Shown piece after piece: positions 6,539 to 14,016 of a DNA stretch of 14,016 nt. Under the pieces are notes generated by a model. The model was not told the DNA's origin. It ran no database searches and saw nothing but the letters and a program-made list of their open reading frames with translations. The stretch's first letter is position 1. Every line of letters begins with the position of its first letter. Origin of the DNA: an uncultured Collinsella sp. (GTDB lineage Bacteria > Actinomycetota > Coriobacteriia > Coriobacteriales > Coriobacteriaceae). A program made the translations under genes and the position numbers. The stretch covers positions 1 through 14,016 of the forward strand of contig URVK01000019.1 of the NCBI GenBank assembly GCA_900551305.1, read 5' to 3'.

Positions 6539-7990
6539 CTAGAAGCTAACGTCGAAGCCAGCGCCAGCGCCCTCTTCATCGGTGGTCGGCACGCCCTTTG
6601 CCTTGTTGTAGGCAAAGATCAAGACGATCGGCACGATGAAGGCGATGAGATTGCCAGCCACATACCACACGAGAGTCTCGGGTGTGACGATGAGCAGGCC
6701 AAGCACACCGGTCAGACCCTGACCGATGGCGCGCACCTCAAAGAGCTTCACGAAGGCACCGCCGCAGCCTGCACCGATGCATGCGCAGATGAACGGGATG
6801 ATCGAGTAGCGCATGTTTGCAGCGAAGATAGCGGGCTCGGAGATTCCGACCAGCGTCGGGATAAAGGACGACATGCAGATGTTGCGCTCTTTGGAATGCT
6901 TCTTGTGAATGAGGTACATGCCGATGGCGCCGCCACCCTGGGCGATGATGGAAACCGACCAGATGGCCTGGATGTAGTTGAAGCCAGTCGTGGCAACGAG
7001 GTTTGCCTCGATACCCTGGATGAACTGATGCGTACCGGTAACGACAAGCGGCTGCAGGAACGCGGCGAAGACAAAGGCACCAAAGACGCCCATCCTGTTG
7101 TACAGGATATCGATTACGCCGGCGAGGACGTCGCCGATCAGGTTGCCGAGCGGGCCGAACACGGTGAACAGGGCGACGTTAGCAAGAATCAGGGTAACGG
7201 TCGGGACAAAGACGAACGAGACGACCTCGGGGATGTACTTCTGGGCAATCTTCTCGACCTTGGCCATAAACCAGGCAGTCAGGATTGCAGGGAACACGCC
7301 GCCCTGGAAAGCAACCATGGGAATGGAGAGCGGACCAAAGTTCCAGTACTCAGCACCCGTCGGGTCCATAACGAACGTGTTACGGTTCATAAGGCTCGGG
7401 TGAACCATGACGATACCGACGAGGATGCCCAGGATCGGGTTACCGCCAAAACGCTTGACCGCGCTGTACATAACCAGGACAGGCAGGTAGTCAAACGTGG
7501 TGGCGATAATGGCAAAGAAGCTTGCGAGGTTCTTGAGGAACTCGCTGTGGTCGGCAAGGCTGCCCTCCATGCCAAAGAGGCCGTTGGCAACGATCAGCGA
7601 CTTAAGGCCGATGATGATAGCAGCGCCGACGAAAGCGGGAATGATGGGGATAAAGATGTCCGAGAATACCTTGAGGACCGAGAAGAACTTGCCCTTCTTG
7701 TCCGCCTCGGCGCCCTTGACCTCGGAAGCGCTGATCTCCTTAACGCCCGTCAGAGCCATAAACTCATCGTAGACCTTGTTGACGGTACCGGTACCGAAGA
7801 TGATCATGAGCTGGCCGCTGTTGTACAGCACGCCCTTGACGCCATCGATGTTCTCGAGCTCGGCCTTGTTGTACTTGCTCGTATCCTTGAGCACCAGACG
7901 CAGACGCGTAACGCAATGCGTGGCGCCCTCGATGTTCTCCAGACCGCCGACGTTATCGACGACTTGCTGAGACACTACTTTGTAGTCCAT
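6539..7990 (-). CDS. scrA: PTS system EIIBC permease, sucrose/beta-glucoside type
   Basis: This 483-aa membrane permease transports and phosphorylates a sugar. The N-terminal EIIB domain (about residues 1-85) carries the phosphorylated cysteine in GATHCVTRLRL (C26). A linker of about 25 residues leads into an EIIC domain with roughly ten hydrophobic segments, starting FSDIFIPIIPAFVGAAIIIG and containing GTHQFIQGIEAN and the substrate-loop motif GISEPAIFAANMRY. There is no EIIA domain after the EIIC, so a separate glucose-type EIIA must supply the phosphate. The ATG at 7990 is chosen over the ATG four codons upstream: GGAG lies six bases before it, whereas the upstream ATG abuts its SD. Two GH32 genes flank it and a LacI regulator leads the locus, which supports sucrose or short fructo-oligosaccharides as substrate. 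Confidence 0.9.
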   Translation of the reverse strand: MDYKVVSQQVVDNVGGLENIEGATHCVTRLRLVLKDTSKYNKAELENIDGVKGVLYNSGQLMIIFGTGTVNKVYDEFMALTGVKEISASEVKGAEADKKGKFFSVLKVFSDIFIPIIPAFVGAAIIIGLKSLIVANGLFGMEGSLADHSEFLKNLASFFAIIATTFDYLPVLVMYSAVKRFGGNPILGILVGIVMVHPSLMNRNTFVMDPTGAEYWNFGPLSIPMVAFQGGVFPAILTAWFMAKVEKIAQKYIPEVVSFVFVPTVTLILANVALFTVFGPLGNLIGDVLAGVIDILYNRMGVFGAFVFAAFLQPLVVTGTHQFIQGIEANLVATTGFNYIQAIWSVSIIAQGGGAIGMYLIHKKHSKERNICMSSFIPTLVGISEPAIFAANMRYSIIPFICACIGAGCGGAFVKLFEVRAIGQGLTGVLGLLIVTPETLVWYVAGNLIAFIVPIVLIFAYNKAKGVPTTDEEGAGAGFDVSF

Positions 7991-8035
7991 GTTCCTCTCC
8001 ATTCCTTTACGAAATCATAAGACGTTTTGATGCCA

Positions 8036-9418
8036 TTACAGAGACGCGATCGTTGCATTTGCGCACTTAAGCGTACCGTCGGTGACCGTCAGCGCCACAC
8101 CCTGGCCCTGCTTATTGCAGAATCGAGCGTTAAGCGCAACATCATCGACAAAGATGGTCGCGATATCGTCGTCAACGACCAGGCGCACATGATGAGTGCC
8201 CTCGCCCTTAAAGAACAACGGACGCTCGAGGCCCATGTTGTTGACCTGGAACCACGGATACTGGGGGGCCGCCGTAAACTCGAGCTTGCCCTCACGCAGG
8301 TTGGCGCGGAACTCATAGGCAAGACCGGACTCGGCGTCCTCGGCAAGCTTCACCGAGAAGCCGGCAGCGTCACCGGCGAGCTCGATGTCGGCGTCGAGCA
8401 TATAGGTGGAACCGGCATCCGCGGCGAGCACCTGCTCGACCTTGCCCGACTCGCAGGAGAGCTCAAAGGCCTCGACTGCCTTAGCCTCGCCAAAGGCGCC
8501 AAGCATGCTGTCAGGAAGCTTGGTGCCGAGCGTTCCGTCGGCACGCTGAACGATCTCGAGGGGCATAAAGGTGCCACCCCACAGGTAAGAGCTGGGGTCG
8601 CCGCCCTCGTCACGCGTAGGAACCCAACCAAAGAGAACGCGGCGCTCGCCGTCAAATGCGGTACGCGCGGCATAGTACGCGCGGCCATCGAAGGAATCGT
8701 CCGCAGGAGTGATCCAAGGACCGTTGATAGAGCGAGACATGCGATAACGGGTCTTGTTGCCATCACTGTACTCGGAGAACACCAGATACCACCAGTCGCC
8801 CATCTTAAAGAGATCAGGCATCTCGAACATGGTGTACAGGCCCGGATTCCACCAGTCGCCTTGGAACTCCCAGGTATCCAGGTCCTTGGAGGTGAACTTG
8901 ACCAGACGACCGGTCATCAGACGCTTGTCCTCGCCCACACGCGTGCCGAGGATGAGCATGTACTCTTCGTTCTCCTCATCCCACAGCACAAAGGGATCGC
9001 GCCAGTTGCGGTCATCGTAACCCTCCTGGGGCGGAAGCAGCGTCTCGGCGATGTTCTTCTCCCACTTGACGGCGTCGTCACTCGTTGCGTGAAGAAGAAC
9101 CTGCTTCATCAAGCGTGCCTTGACCTTATCGCGATTGCAACCAGTGTAGAGCGCATGGTACTTGTCGCCCACCTTAAACACCGTGCCGGCATAAACATAC
9201 TGGTCGACTTCCTCGTCGCCGCCACGCTCAAGGCTCTCGCCAAAGTCTTTGTAATTGACGAAGTCCTTGGTTGTCGCGAGTGCCCAGCCAAACGGCTCTC
9301 CGAAAGGTCCGGGGTTTCGCGTGTCACGCTGATGATAGAGATAGAACGTGCCGTCCTCGCCGTACGGCATGATGTCGCCTACCCAAATTCCCTCAGGCTG
9401 GTAATACACCTTGTGCAT
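8036..9418 (-). CDS. Divergent GH32 family beta-fructosidase-like hydrolase
   Basis: This 460-aa protein has the GH32 five-bladed propeller layout: a nucleophile-region aspartate in GIWVGDIMPYGEDG (D15), the stabiliser in NWRDPFVL (D141) and an acid/base glutamate in MFEMPDLF (E199), followed from about residue 310 by a beta-sandwich. The nucleophile motif is GDIMP rather than the usual NDPNG, and the acid/base motif has Met where scrB has Cys, so it is a different subfamily from the neighbouring canonical enzyme. No signal peptide is seen, so it probably acts on imported sugars. The SD AAAGGA lies eight bases before the ATG. It is the first structural gene behind the operator-rich promoter and ends 45 bp before the permease start. 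Its substrate cannot be named; fructo-oligosaccharides or another beta-fructoside are the likely candidates. Confidence 0.85.
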   Translation of the reverse strand: MHKVYYQPEGIWVGDIMPYGEDGTFYLYHQRDTRNPGPFGEPFGWALATTKDFVNYKDFGESLERGGDEEVDQYVYAGTVFKVGDKYHALYTGCNRDKVKARLMKQVLLHATSDDAVKWEKNIAETLLPPQEGYDDRNWRDPFVLWDEENEEYMLILGTRVGEDKRLMTGRLVKFTSKDLDTWEFQGDWWNPGLYTMFEMPDLFKMGDWWYLVFSEYSDGNKTRYRMSRSINGPWITPADDSFDGRAYYAARTAFDGERRVLFGWVPTRDEGGDPSSYLWGGTFMPLEIVQRADGTLGTKLPDSMLGAFGEAKAVEAFELSCESGKVEQVLAADAGSTYMLDADIELAGDAAGFSVKLAEDAESGLAYEFRANLREGKLEFTAAPQYPWFQVNNMGLERPLFFKGEGTHHVRLVVDDDIATIFVDDVALNARFCNKQGQGVALTVTDGTLKCANATIASL

Positions 9419-9461
9419 CCGAGACTTCCTTTCTCACGAGATACTAACTCGGTACAACTGC

Positions 9462-9490
9462 AAGATATGTCAATCGTTTTCATATGTCAA
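9462..9490 (-). promoter_or_regulatory. Promoter of the GH32-EIIBC-scrB operon
   Basis: On the minus strand a consensus -35 TTGACA (9490-9485), a 17-bp spacer and a -10 TATCTT (9467-9462) lie 44 bp before the ATG of the divergent GH32 gene. Both the -35 box and the entire spacer are occupied by operator-like repeats, as expected for a promoter blocked by a LacI-family repressor. Confidence 0.7.
9467..9483. promoter_or_regulatory. LacI-family operator O1
   Basis: The sequence ATGTCAATCGTTTTCAT fills exactly the 17-bp spacer between the -35 and -10 boxes of the operon promoter. It shares ATGTCAA-N-CGTTT with three other sites in the locus. It is a direct, end-to-end neighbour of O2. Confidence 0.7.
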
Positions 9491-9500
9491 ACGTTTTCAC
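9484..9500. promoter_or_regulatory. LacI-family operator O2
   Basis: ATGTCAAACGTTTTCAC matches O1 at 15 of 17 positions and abuts it with no gap, so the two centres are 17 bp apart. It covers the -35 box TTGACA on the minus strand. Confidence 0.7.
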
Positions 9501-9530
9501 ACCAATACGTCTTTTCGCAGTTCCAGTCGT

Positions 9531-9562
9531 CGGCAAACGGTTGACATATGCCGGCGAACGGT
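9531..9562. promoter_or_regulatory. Upstream operator O3 / CGGCA-N13-TGCCG motif, copy 2
   Basis: On the minus strand 9547-9531 reads ATGTCAACCGTTTGCCG, sharing ATGTCAA-N-CGTTT with O1, O2 and the site before the regulator gene. The same stretch read on the plus strand is an inverted pair, CGGCA (9531-9535) and TGCCG (9549-9553), with a 13-bp spacer, followed by GAACGGT (9556-9562) 21 bp after AAACGGT (9535-9541). It may be an auxiliary repressor site about 55 bp upstream of O1/O2 or the site of a second regulator also found near degV. Confidence 0.5.
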
Positions 9563-9602
9563 CATCAGAGGTGTTTGAGGAATTCTTTTGGCACGGGATG
9601 AA

Positions 9603-10613
9603 CTACGCGGTTTTACCCTCAATGAGTTCAACGGGGAGCTTGATATTCGATTCGGGCTTTTCGCCGTTAATAAGAGCAATGATGGATTGCGCCGCGAGCT
9701 CTCCGATGCGATCGATATCTTGGCGTACGGTTGTTAAGTCAGGCATAAACGTCATAGTGCGGCGGGCACCATCCGCGCCCACGACCTTAATATCGCCCGG
9801 AGCGCTCAAGCCGCGCTGCTTCATCACGTTAAGACAGATAGCCGCCATCGTGTCGTCTCCCGCAAAGATGCCGTCAATATCGGGGTTCTCATCGAGGATC
9901 TTCGCAACGACCGCGCTCTTTTCGTCGTCGGGCTTAACGAACTCAACCTCACGGACAAGCGCGGGCAAACCGGCCTGCTCAACAACATCGAGGTAGGCAT
10001 CGGTACGCTTATTGGCAGGCATGCGCATGCGGCTATTGCTGCGCAGGCACAGGATGCGTGAACATCCGTCATCGATCAGGCGACGCGTGGCAAGTTCGCC
10101 GATGCTATAGCTGTCGCTCGCAATCTGAACAGAGGCTTCGCCAAGGTCGCAGTCGATACCAACCAGACTCAAGCCCATCTCGGCATACGCTTCGGCACCG
10201 ATATTAAGCGAGTTGACGATGACGCCATCAACCATATTGCGTCGAAGCATGTCGATATAAGAGCGCTCAAGCTCGGGTCGATTGGCGCTATTGCACAGCA
10301 GCATCTTAAAACCGTTTTCGGCCAGGGTATGCTCAATGACTTGAACCACTTGGGCATGAAACGGACTGCTGACATAGGGGACGATCATACCGATAAGATT
10401 CAGGCGACCGTTGAGCATGGCACGGGCGATATCGTTGGGCGTATAGTTGATGCGCTTCATCGCGGCATGGACCTTATCGCGGGTCTCTTGGCTAATATAG
10501 CCGCGATTATTAAGCACGCGAGATACCGTAGTAGGCGAAACCCCCGCCACCGCTGCAACTTCCTTGATGCCAGGCTTAGCAGAATCCTTAGAACGAGCGC
10601 CCTCGCGAGCCAT
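9603..10613 (-). CDS. scrR: LacI family transcriptional regulator of the sucrose/fructoside locus
   Basis: This 336-aa LacI/GalR-family repressor has an N-terminal helix-turn-helix (IKEVAAVAGVSPTTVSRVLN, about residues 16-35), the hinge segment NYTPNDIARAMLNGR, and then a periplasmic-binding-protein-like effector domain from about residue 60 starting NLIGMIVPYVSSPF. VVGADGARRTMTFMPDLTTVRQD near the C-terminus is typical of the family. The ATG at 10613 is chosen because a strong GGAGGG lies a few bases upstream; an ATG at 10634 lies inside the operator-like site and would have no SD. A matching operator upstream suggests autoregulation. It is separated from the GH32 gene by 184 bp holding the operon promoter. 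The effector, perhaps fructose, sucrose or a phosphate of them, is inferred from context only, and so is the symbol. Confidence 0.88.
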   Translation of the reverse strand: MAREGARSKDSAKPGIKEVAAVAGVSPTTVSRVLNNRGYISQETRDKVHAAMKRINYTPNDIARAMLNGRLNLIGMIVPYVSSPFHAQVVQVIEHTLAENGFKMLLCNSANRPELERSYIDMLRRNMVDGVIVNSLNIGAEAYAEMGLSLVGIDCDLGEASVQIASDSYSIGELATRRLIDDGCSRILCLRSNSRMRMPANKRTDAYLDVVEQAGLPALVREVEFVKPDDEKSAVVAKILDENPDIDGIFAGDDTMAAICLNVMKQRGLSAPGDIKVVGADGARRTMTFMPDLTTVRQDIDRIGELAAQSIIALINGEKPESNIKLPVELIEGKTA

Positions 10614-10632
10614 AGCACCCTCCCCCATCAAC

Positions 10633-10649
10633 ATGTCAAACGTTTACAT
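10633..10649. promoter_or_regulatory. Operator before the LacI-type regulator gene (autoregulation)
   Basis: ATGTCAAACGTTTACAT shares the first 13 bases with O2 and is the most symmetrical of the four sites (ATGT at one end, ACAT at the other). It lies 20 bp upstream of the regulator start codon, so bound repressor could block its own transcription. Confidence 0.7.
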
Positions 10650-10737
10650 ACGAACAAAGCATACCCCAACAACAGCGGGAAGACGGTAACAGCACAAGTA
10701 AGTAAACGACTCATCCAAATAATTAGGAGAGTTCCGC

Positions 10738-10920
10738 CTAAAGGGTGACTACACAGGACCCCCGCCGGGCCGCTTTGGGTTACTTTCCAAAACATTTCCG
10801 CAGGACGCAAAGGGCTCCGCCGCGCGAAGCGCGCAGCGGAGCCTCTTTGCATGTCCGAGGACGTTTTGGGAAATAACCCAAAACCGGCCCCAGTAATCCT
10901 ACAGGAGTTGAACCCTTTAG
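10738..10920. repeat. 183-bp nested foldback element downstream of the glycyl-radical gene
   Basis: The outer arms CTAAAGGG (10738-10745) and CCCTTTAG (10913-10920) contain the TAA stop of the glycyl-radical gene. The middle arms are imperfect over about 28 bp (10768-10793 with 10863-10890, including GGGTTACTTTCC and GGGAAATAACCC). The inner arms are GCAAAGGGCTCCGC (10807-10820) and GCGGAGCCTCTTTGC (10836-10850), with one bulge, closing a CGCGC-GAA-GCGCG tip. Layout and length match the element at 1113-1299, though the sequence differs. It also serves as the obvious terminator for the pflB transcript. With the lacI leader it fills 10614-10916, where no other gene is seen. Confidence 0.65.
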
Positions 10921-11168
10921 AACTTGTCGTGGAAGGTACGCGCAATGACCTCGTCCTGCTGCTCCTTGGTGAGCGTGTGGAAGTTCACGGCGTAGCCGGA
11001 AACGCGGATGGTCAGCTGCGGATACTTCTCCGGGGGAGCCCGAGCGGCGAGCAGCGTCTCACGGTTGAAGACGTTGATGTTCAGGTGGTGGCCACCCTTC
11101 TCGGCGTAAGCGTCGAGCATGTGGACCAGGTTATCGGCCTGAGTCTCGGAAACTTCAGAAACCTTCAT
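10917..11168 (-). CDS. grcA: Glycyl-radical domain subunit of a split pyruvate formate-lyase (GrcA/YfiD-like)
   Basis: This 83-aa protein corresponds to the C-terminal domain of PflB. It contains [11 protein letters not shown] (30-40) and the radical loop [15 protein letters not shown] (49-63), whose glycine G58 is the site where PflA makes the radical, then [14 protein letters not shown] at the end. The ATG at 11168 has AAGGAG eight bases upstream; an ORF extension to 11213 is arginine-rich and runs through a hairpin. It lies 85 bp after the large subunit, which lacks this domain, so it is likely the only source of the glycyl radical for that enzyme here. In other bacteria GrcA/YfiD proteins are repair subunits for damaged PFL; here the context suggests an obligate second subunit. 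It is in a different reading frame from the large subunit. Confidence 0.9.
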   Translation of the reverse strand: MKVSEVSETQADNLVHMLDAYAEKGGHHLNINVFNRETLLAARAPPEKYPQLTIRVSGYAVNFHTLTKEQQDEVIARTFHDKF

Positions 11169-11191
11169 AATGTGTCTCCTTCGATCGATAG

Positions 11192-11211
11192 GCGCCGGCC
11201 GAAACCGGCGC
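11192..11211. other. Intercistronic GC hairpin before the glycyl-radical gene
   Basis: GCGCCGG (11192-11198) and CCGGCGC (11205-11211) close a 6-nt loop. It lies 24 bp upstream of the start codon at 11168 and just before its SD. It nearly matches the terminator at 47-66 but has no T tail in the direction of transcription, so an RNA-processing or translation-tuning role is more likely than termination. Confidence 0.55.
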
Positions 11212-11227
11212 ACTAATCAGTAATCGT

Positions 11228-11252
11228 TATTGTTAGTATAGCACTAACAATA
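11228..11252. other. AT-rich perfect hairpin directly after the pflB stop
   Basis: Perfect 10-bp arms TATTGTTAGT (11228-11237) and ACTAACAATA (11243-11252) around a 5-nt loop. The hairpin begins one base after the TAA of the large PFL subunit, in the direction of transcription. It has no T run, and a second hairpin follows within 20 bp. It may protect the 3' end of a processed pflB message or act as a partial terminator. Confidence 0.55.
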
Positions 11253-11253
11253 G

Positions 11254-13305
<2,052 letters not shown>

Positions 13306-13426
13306 TGTGTAACCACGCTCCTAGTTACGTGTAATGCGGCGCTCTCTCACACCGCTGCTTATTGAATTCTTGAATGTTCGGCTTGCACTACCGGCTTCTT
13401 CCGTTCTTCACCACACGTTGGTGTAG

Positions 13427-13441
13427 GGAAAACGTTTATCC
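13427..13441. promoter_or_regulatory. LacI-operator-like site in the pflB leader
   Basis: GGAAAACGTTTATCC is a near-palindrome with the AAACGTTT core of the operators in the sugar locus but different ends. It lies about 120 bp before the pflB start and downstream of the TATAAT box. It could be bound by a LacI-family or CcpA-like regulator; a chance palindrome is possible. Confidence 0.25.
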
Positions 13442-13518
13442 ACCTTGGAACTACAACCCAAAACCCAAGATTTCACCCGTTTGAGAAGGATAACATAGCC
13501 ACCCCCTTCATCATGGCT

Positions 13519-13524
13519 ATTATA
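13519..13524 (-). promoter_or_regulatory. Candidate -10 box for pflB
   Basis: A perfect TATAAT on the minus strand in an AT-rich stretch. No good -35 lies 16-18 bp upstream, which would fit activator dependence. A TATAAA at 13540-13535 with TTGTTA 15 bp upstream is a weaker alternative. The start of transcription would be about 205 bp before the ATG, giving a long leader with no gene in it. Confidence 0.45.
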
Positions 13525-13580
13525 TGTTTCTTTTTTTATACCATTAGGACGTTTTTAACAAATCCGCAGGAAATGCGAGC

Positions 13581-13599
13581 GTGAACAACTACCGTTCAC
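13581..13599. promoter_or_regulatory. GTGAAC-N7-GTTCAC inverted repeat upstream of pflB
   Basis: GTGAAC (13581-13586) and GTTCAC (13594-13599) are perfect 6-bp arms with a 7-bp spacer, centred about 68 bp upstream of the TATAAT box. The position suits an activator or redox-responsive regulator. The spacing does not match the usual FNR, CRP or Rex sites, so no factor is named. The strand-reversed sequence CGGTGAACGGTAGTTG resembles part of the motif at 4924-4939. Confidence 0.45.
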
Positions 13600-13698
13600 C
13601 GATTTGTTTGGTTTTTTCCTTGCCTTTGTACGACGTTCACTCTAGCTGTTATGCCAGCTTTATCAGGGTAAAGTGTCCCAGAGACCCTACAGAAACTG

Positions 13699-13732
13699 CA
13701 GGGCGGCCACGGGATCCCCCGTGGCCGCCCTG
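13699..13732 (-). terminator. Terminator of the KdgT-like gene
   Basis: A perfect 15-bp stem, CAGGGCGGCCACGGG (13699-13713) and CCCGTGGCCGCCCTG (13718-13732), with an ATCC loop. It lies about 38 bp past the stop codon of the transporter gene. The minus-strand tail is CAGTTTCTG, a poor U tract, but the stem is very stable and well placed between two genes on the same strand. Confidence 0.75.
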
Positions 13733-13770
13733 TGGCGTAGCTAGTTTTTAGCTTTGATTGCCGCTTGGCA

Positions 13771-14016
13771 TTAGGCGGCTGCGGCGGCCTTGTCGGTCGT
13801 TGTCTTGCTATCGCCGTTGCCCTGGCCCTCAAAATGCTTGTAGCACCAGCTGGTGACCAGCGGGGTCAAAATAGCCGTCACGATTGCGCAGGCAGCAACC
13901 TGTGCCGTAGCCGTCGCGAGCACCGCACCGCCATACAAGGCCTCGTTGACGCTTGCCATGGCAGCAGGCGTGGCCACATTGGCTCCGGCGCAGCCCGCAA
14001 ATGGCCGATCGTCGTC
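13771..14016 (-). CDS. kdgT: 2-keto-3-deoxygluconate permease-like transporter, C-terminal part (partial)
   Basis: 81 residues are visible and the gene runs off the right end of the window. The conserved tail of the KdgT family is recognisable: AGCAGANVATPAAMASVN, then ATATAQVAACAIVTAILTPLVTSW, a hydrophobic stretch that would be the last membrane helix. A charged, Thr/Ala-rich cytoplasmic tail ends in AAAAA. KdgT proteins import 2-keto-3-deoxygluconate, an intermediate of pectin and glucuronate breakdown, with protons. A GTG or ATG within this stretch is not a start; the frame continues open to the edge. The family is inferred from this short segment, so the substrate is tentative. Confidence 0.7.
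   Translation of the reverse strand, partial: DDDRPFAGCAGANVATPAAMASVNEALYGGAVLATATAQVAACAIVTAILTPLVTSWCYKHFEGQGNGDSKTTTDKAAAAA

Noticed and set aside
8027..9544. 505-aa plus-strand open frame opposite the divergent GH32 gene
   Set aside because: Antisense shadow without family features; it also runs over the promoter and operators of the operon.
13596..13832. 78-aa minus-strand open frame over the transporter terminator
   Set aside because: It overlaps the 3' end of the KdgT-like gene in another frame and runs through a 15-bp terminator stem; no domain or SD.

Overview
The window (about 58-60 % G+C by eye) reads like the chromosome of a fermentative, anaerobic, gut-type actinobacterium. 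A Coriobacteriia member close to Collinsella is the best guess, based on the gene mix (pyruvate formate-lyase, PTS sugar uptake, DegV), the codon use and a pyruvate formate-lyase split into two genes. This assignment is inference, because there is no rRNA or other marker in the window.

Layout. Position 2-34 is the 3' end of an unidentified plus-strand gene, followed by a GC-rich hairpin terminator. thrB (homoserine kinase, plus strand, start at 238) follows behind a strongly foldable leader. Every remaining gene is on the minus strand. A 187-bp perfect-armed foldback element separates thrB from the convergent ysxC/engB GTPase. Reading leftwards in the direction of transcription from about 4717, the next group is a DegV-family protein, pflA (PFL-activating radical SAM enzyme), mtnN (MTA/SAH nucleosidase) and ysxC. 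From about 10613 down to 4995 lies a sucrose/fructo-oligosaccharide locus: a LacI-type regulator, a divergent GH32 hydrolase, a PTS EIIBC permease of the sucrose type, and a canonical GH32 sucrose-6-phosphate hydrolase. From 13305 to 10917 lies the pyruvate formate-lyase locus, with a 683-aa catalytic subunit that lacks the glycyl-radical domain, followed by a separate 83-aa gene carrying that domain. The right edge holds the C-terminus of a 2-keto-3-deoxygluconate permease-like transporter.

How it fits together. The EIIBC imports and phosphorylates a beta-fructoside using an EIIA domain supplied from elsewhere. The GH32 enzymes cleave the product, glycolysis yields pyruvate, and the split PFL, armed by PflA, converts pyruvate plus CoA to acetyl-CoA and formate. 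The sugar locus has an unusually readable control region: two tandem 17-bp operator-like repeats lie on the -35 box and exactly in the 17-bp spacer of a TTGACA/TATCTT promoter. A third copy lies upstream and a fourth precedes the regulator gene itself.

The most notable items are the split PFL with its two intercistronic hairpins, two similar-sized nested foldback elements whose outer arms run into the stop codons of thrB and of the glycyl-radical gene, the thrB leader structure, and a CGGCA-N13-TGCCG-type motif shared by two intergenic regions. No CRISPR array, tRNA, rRNA or transposase gene was seen.
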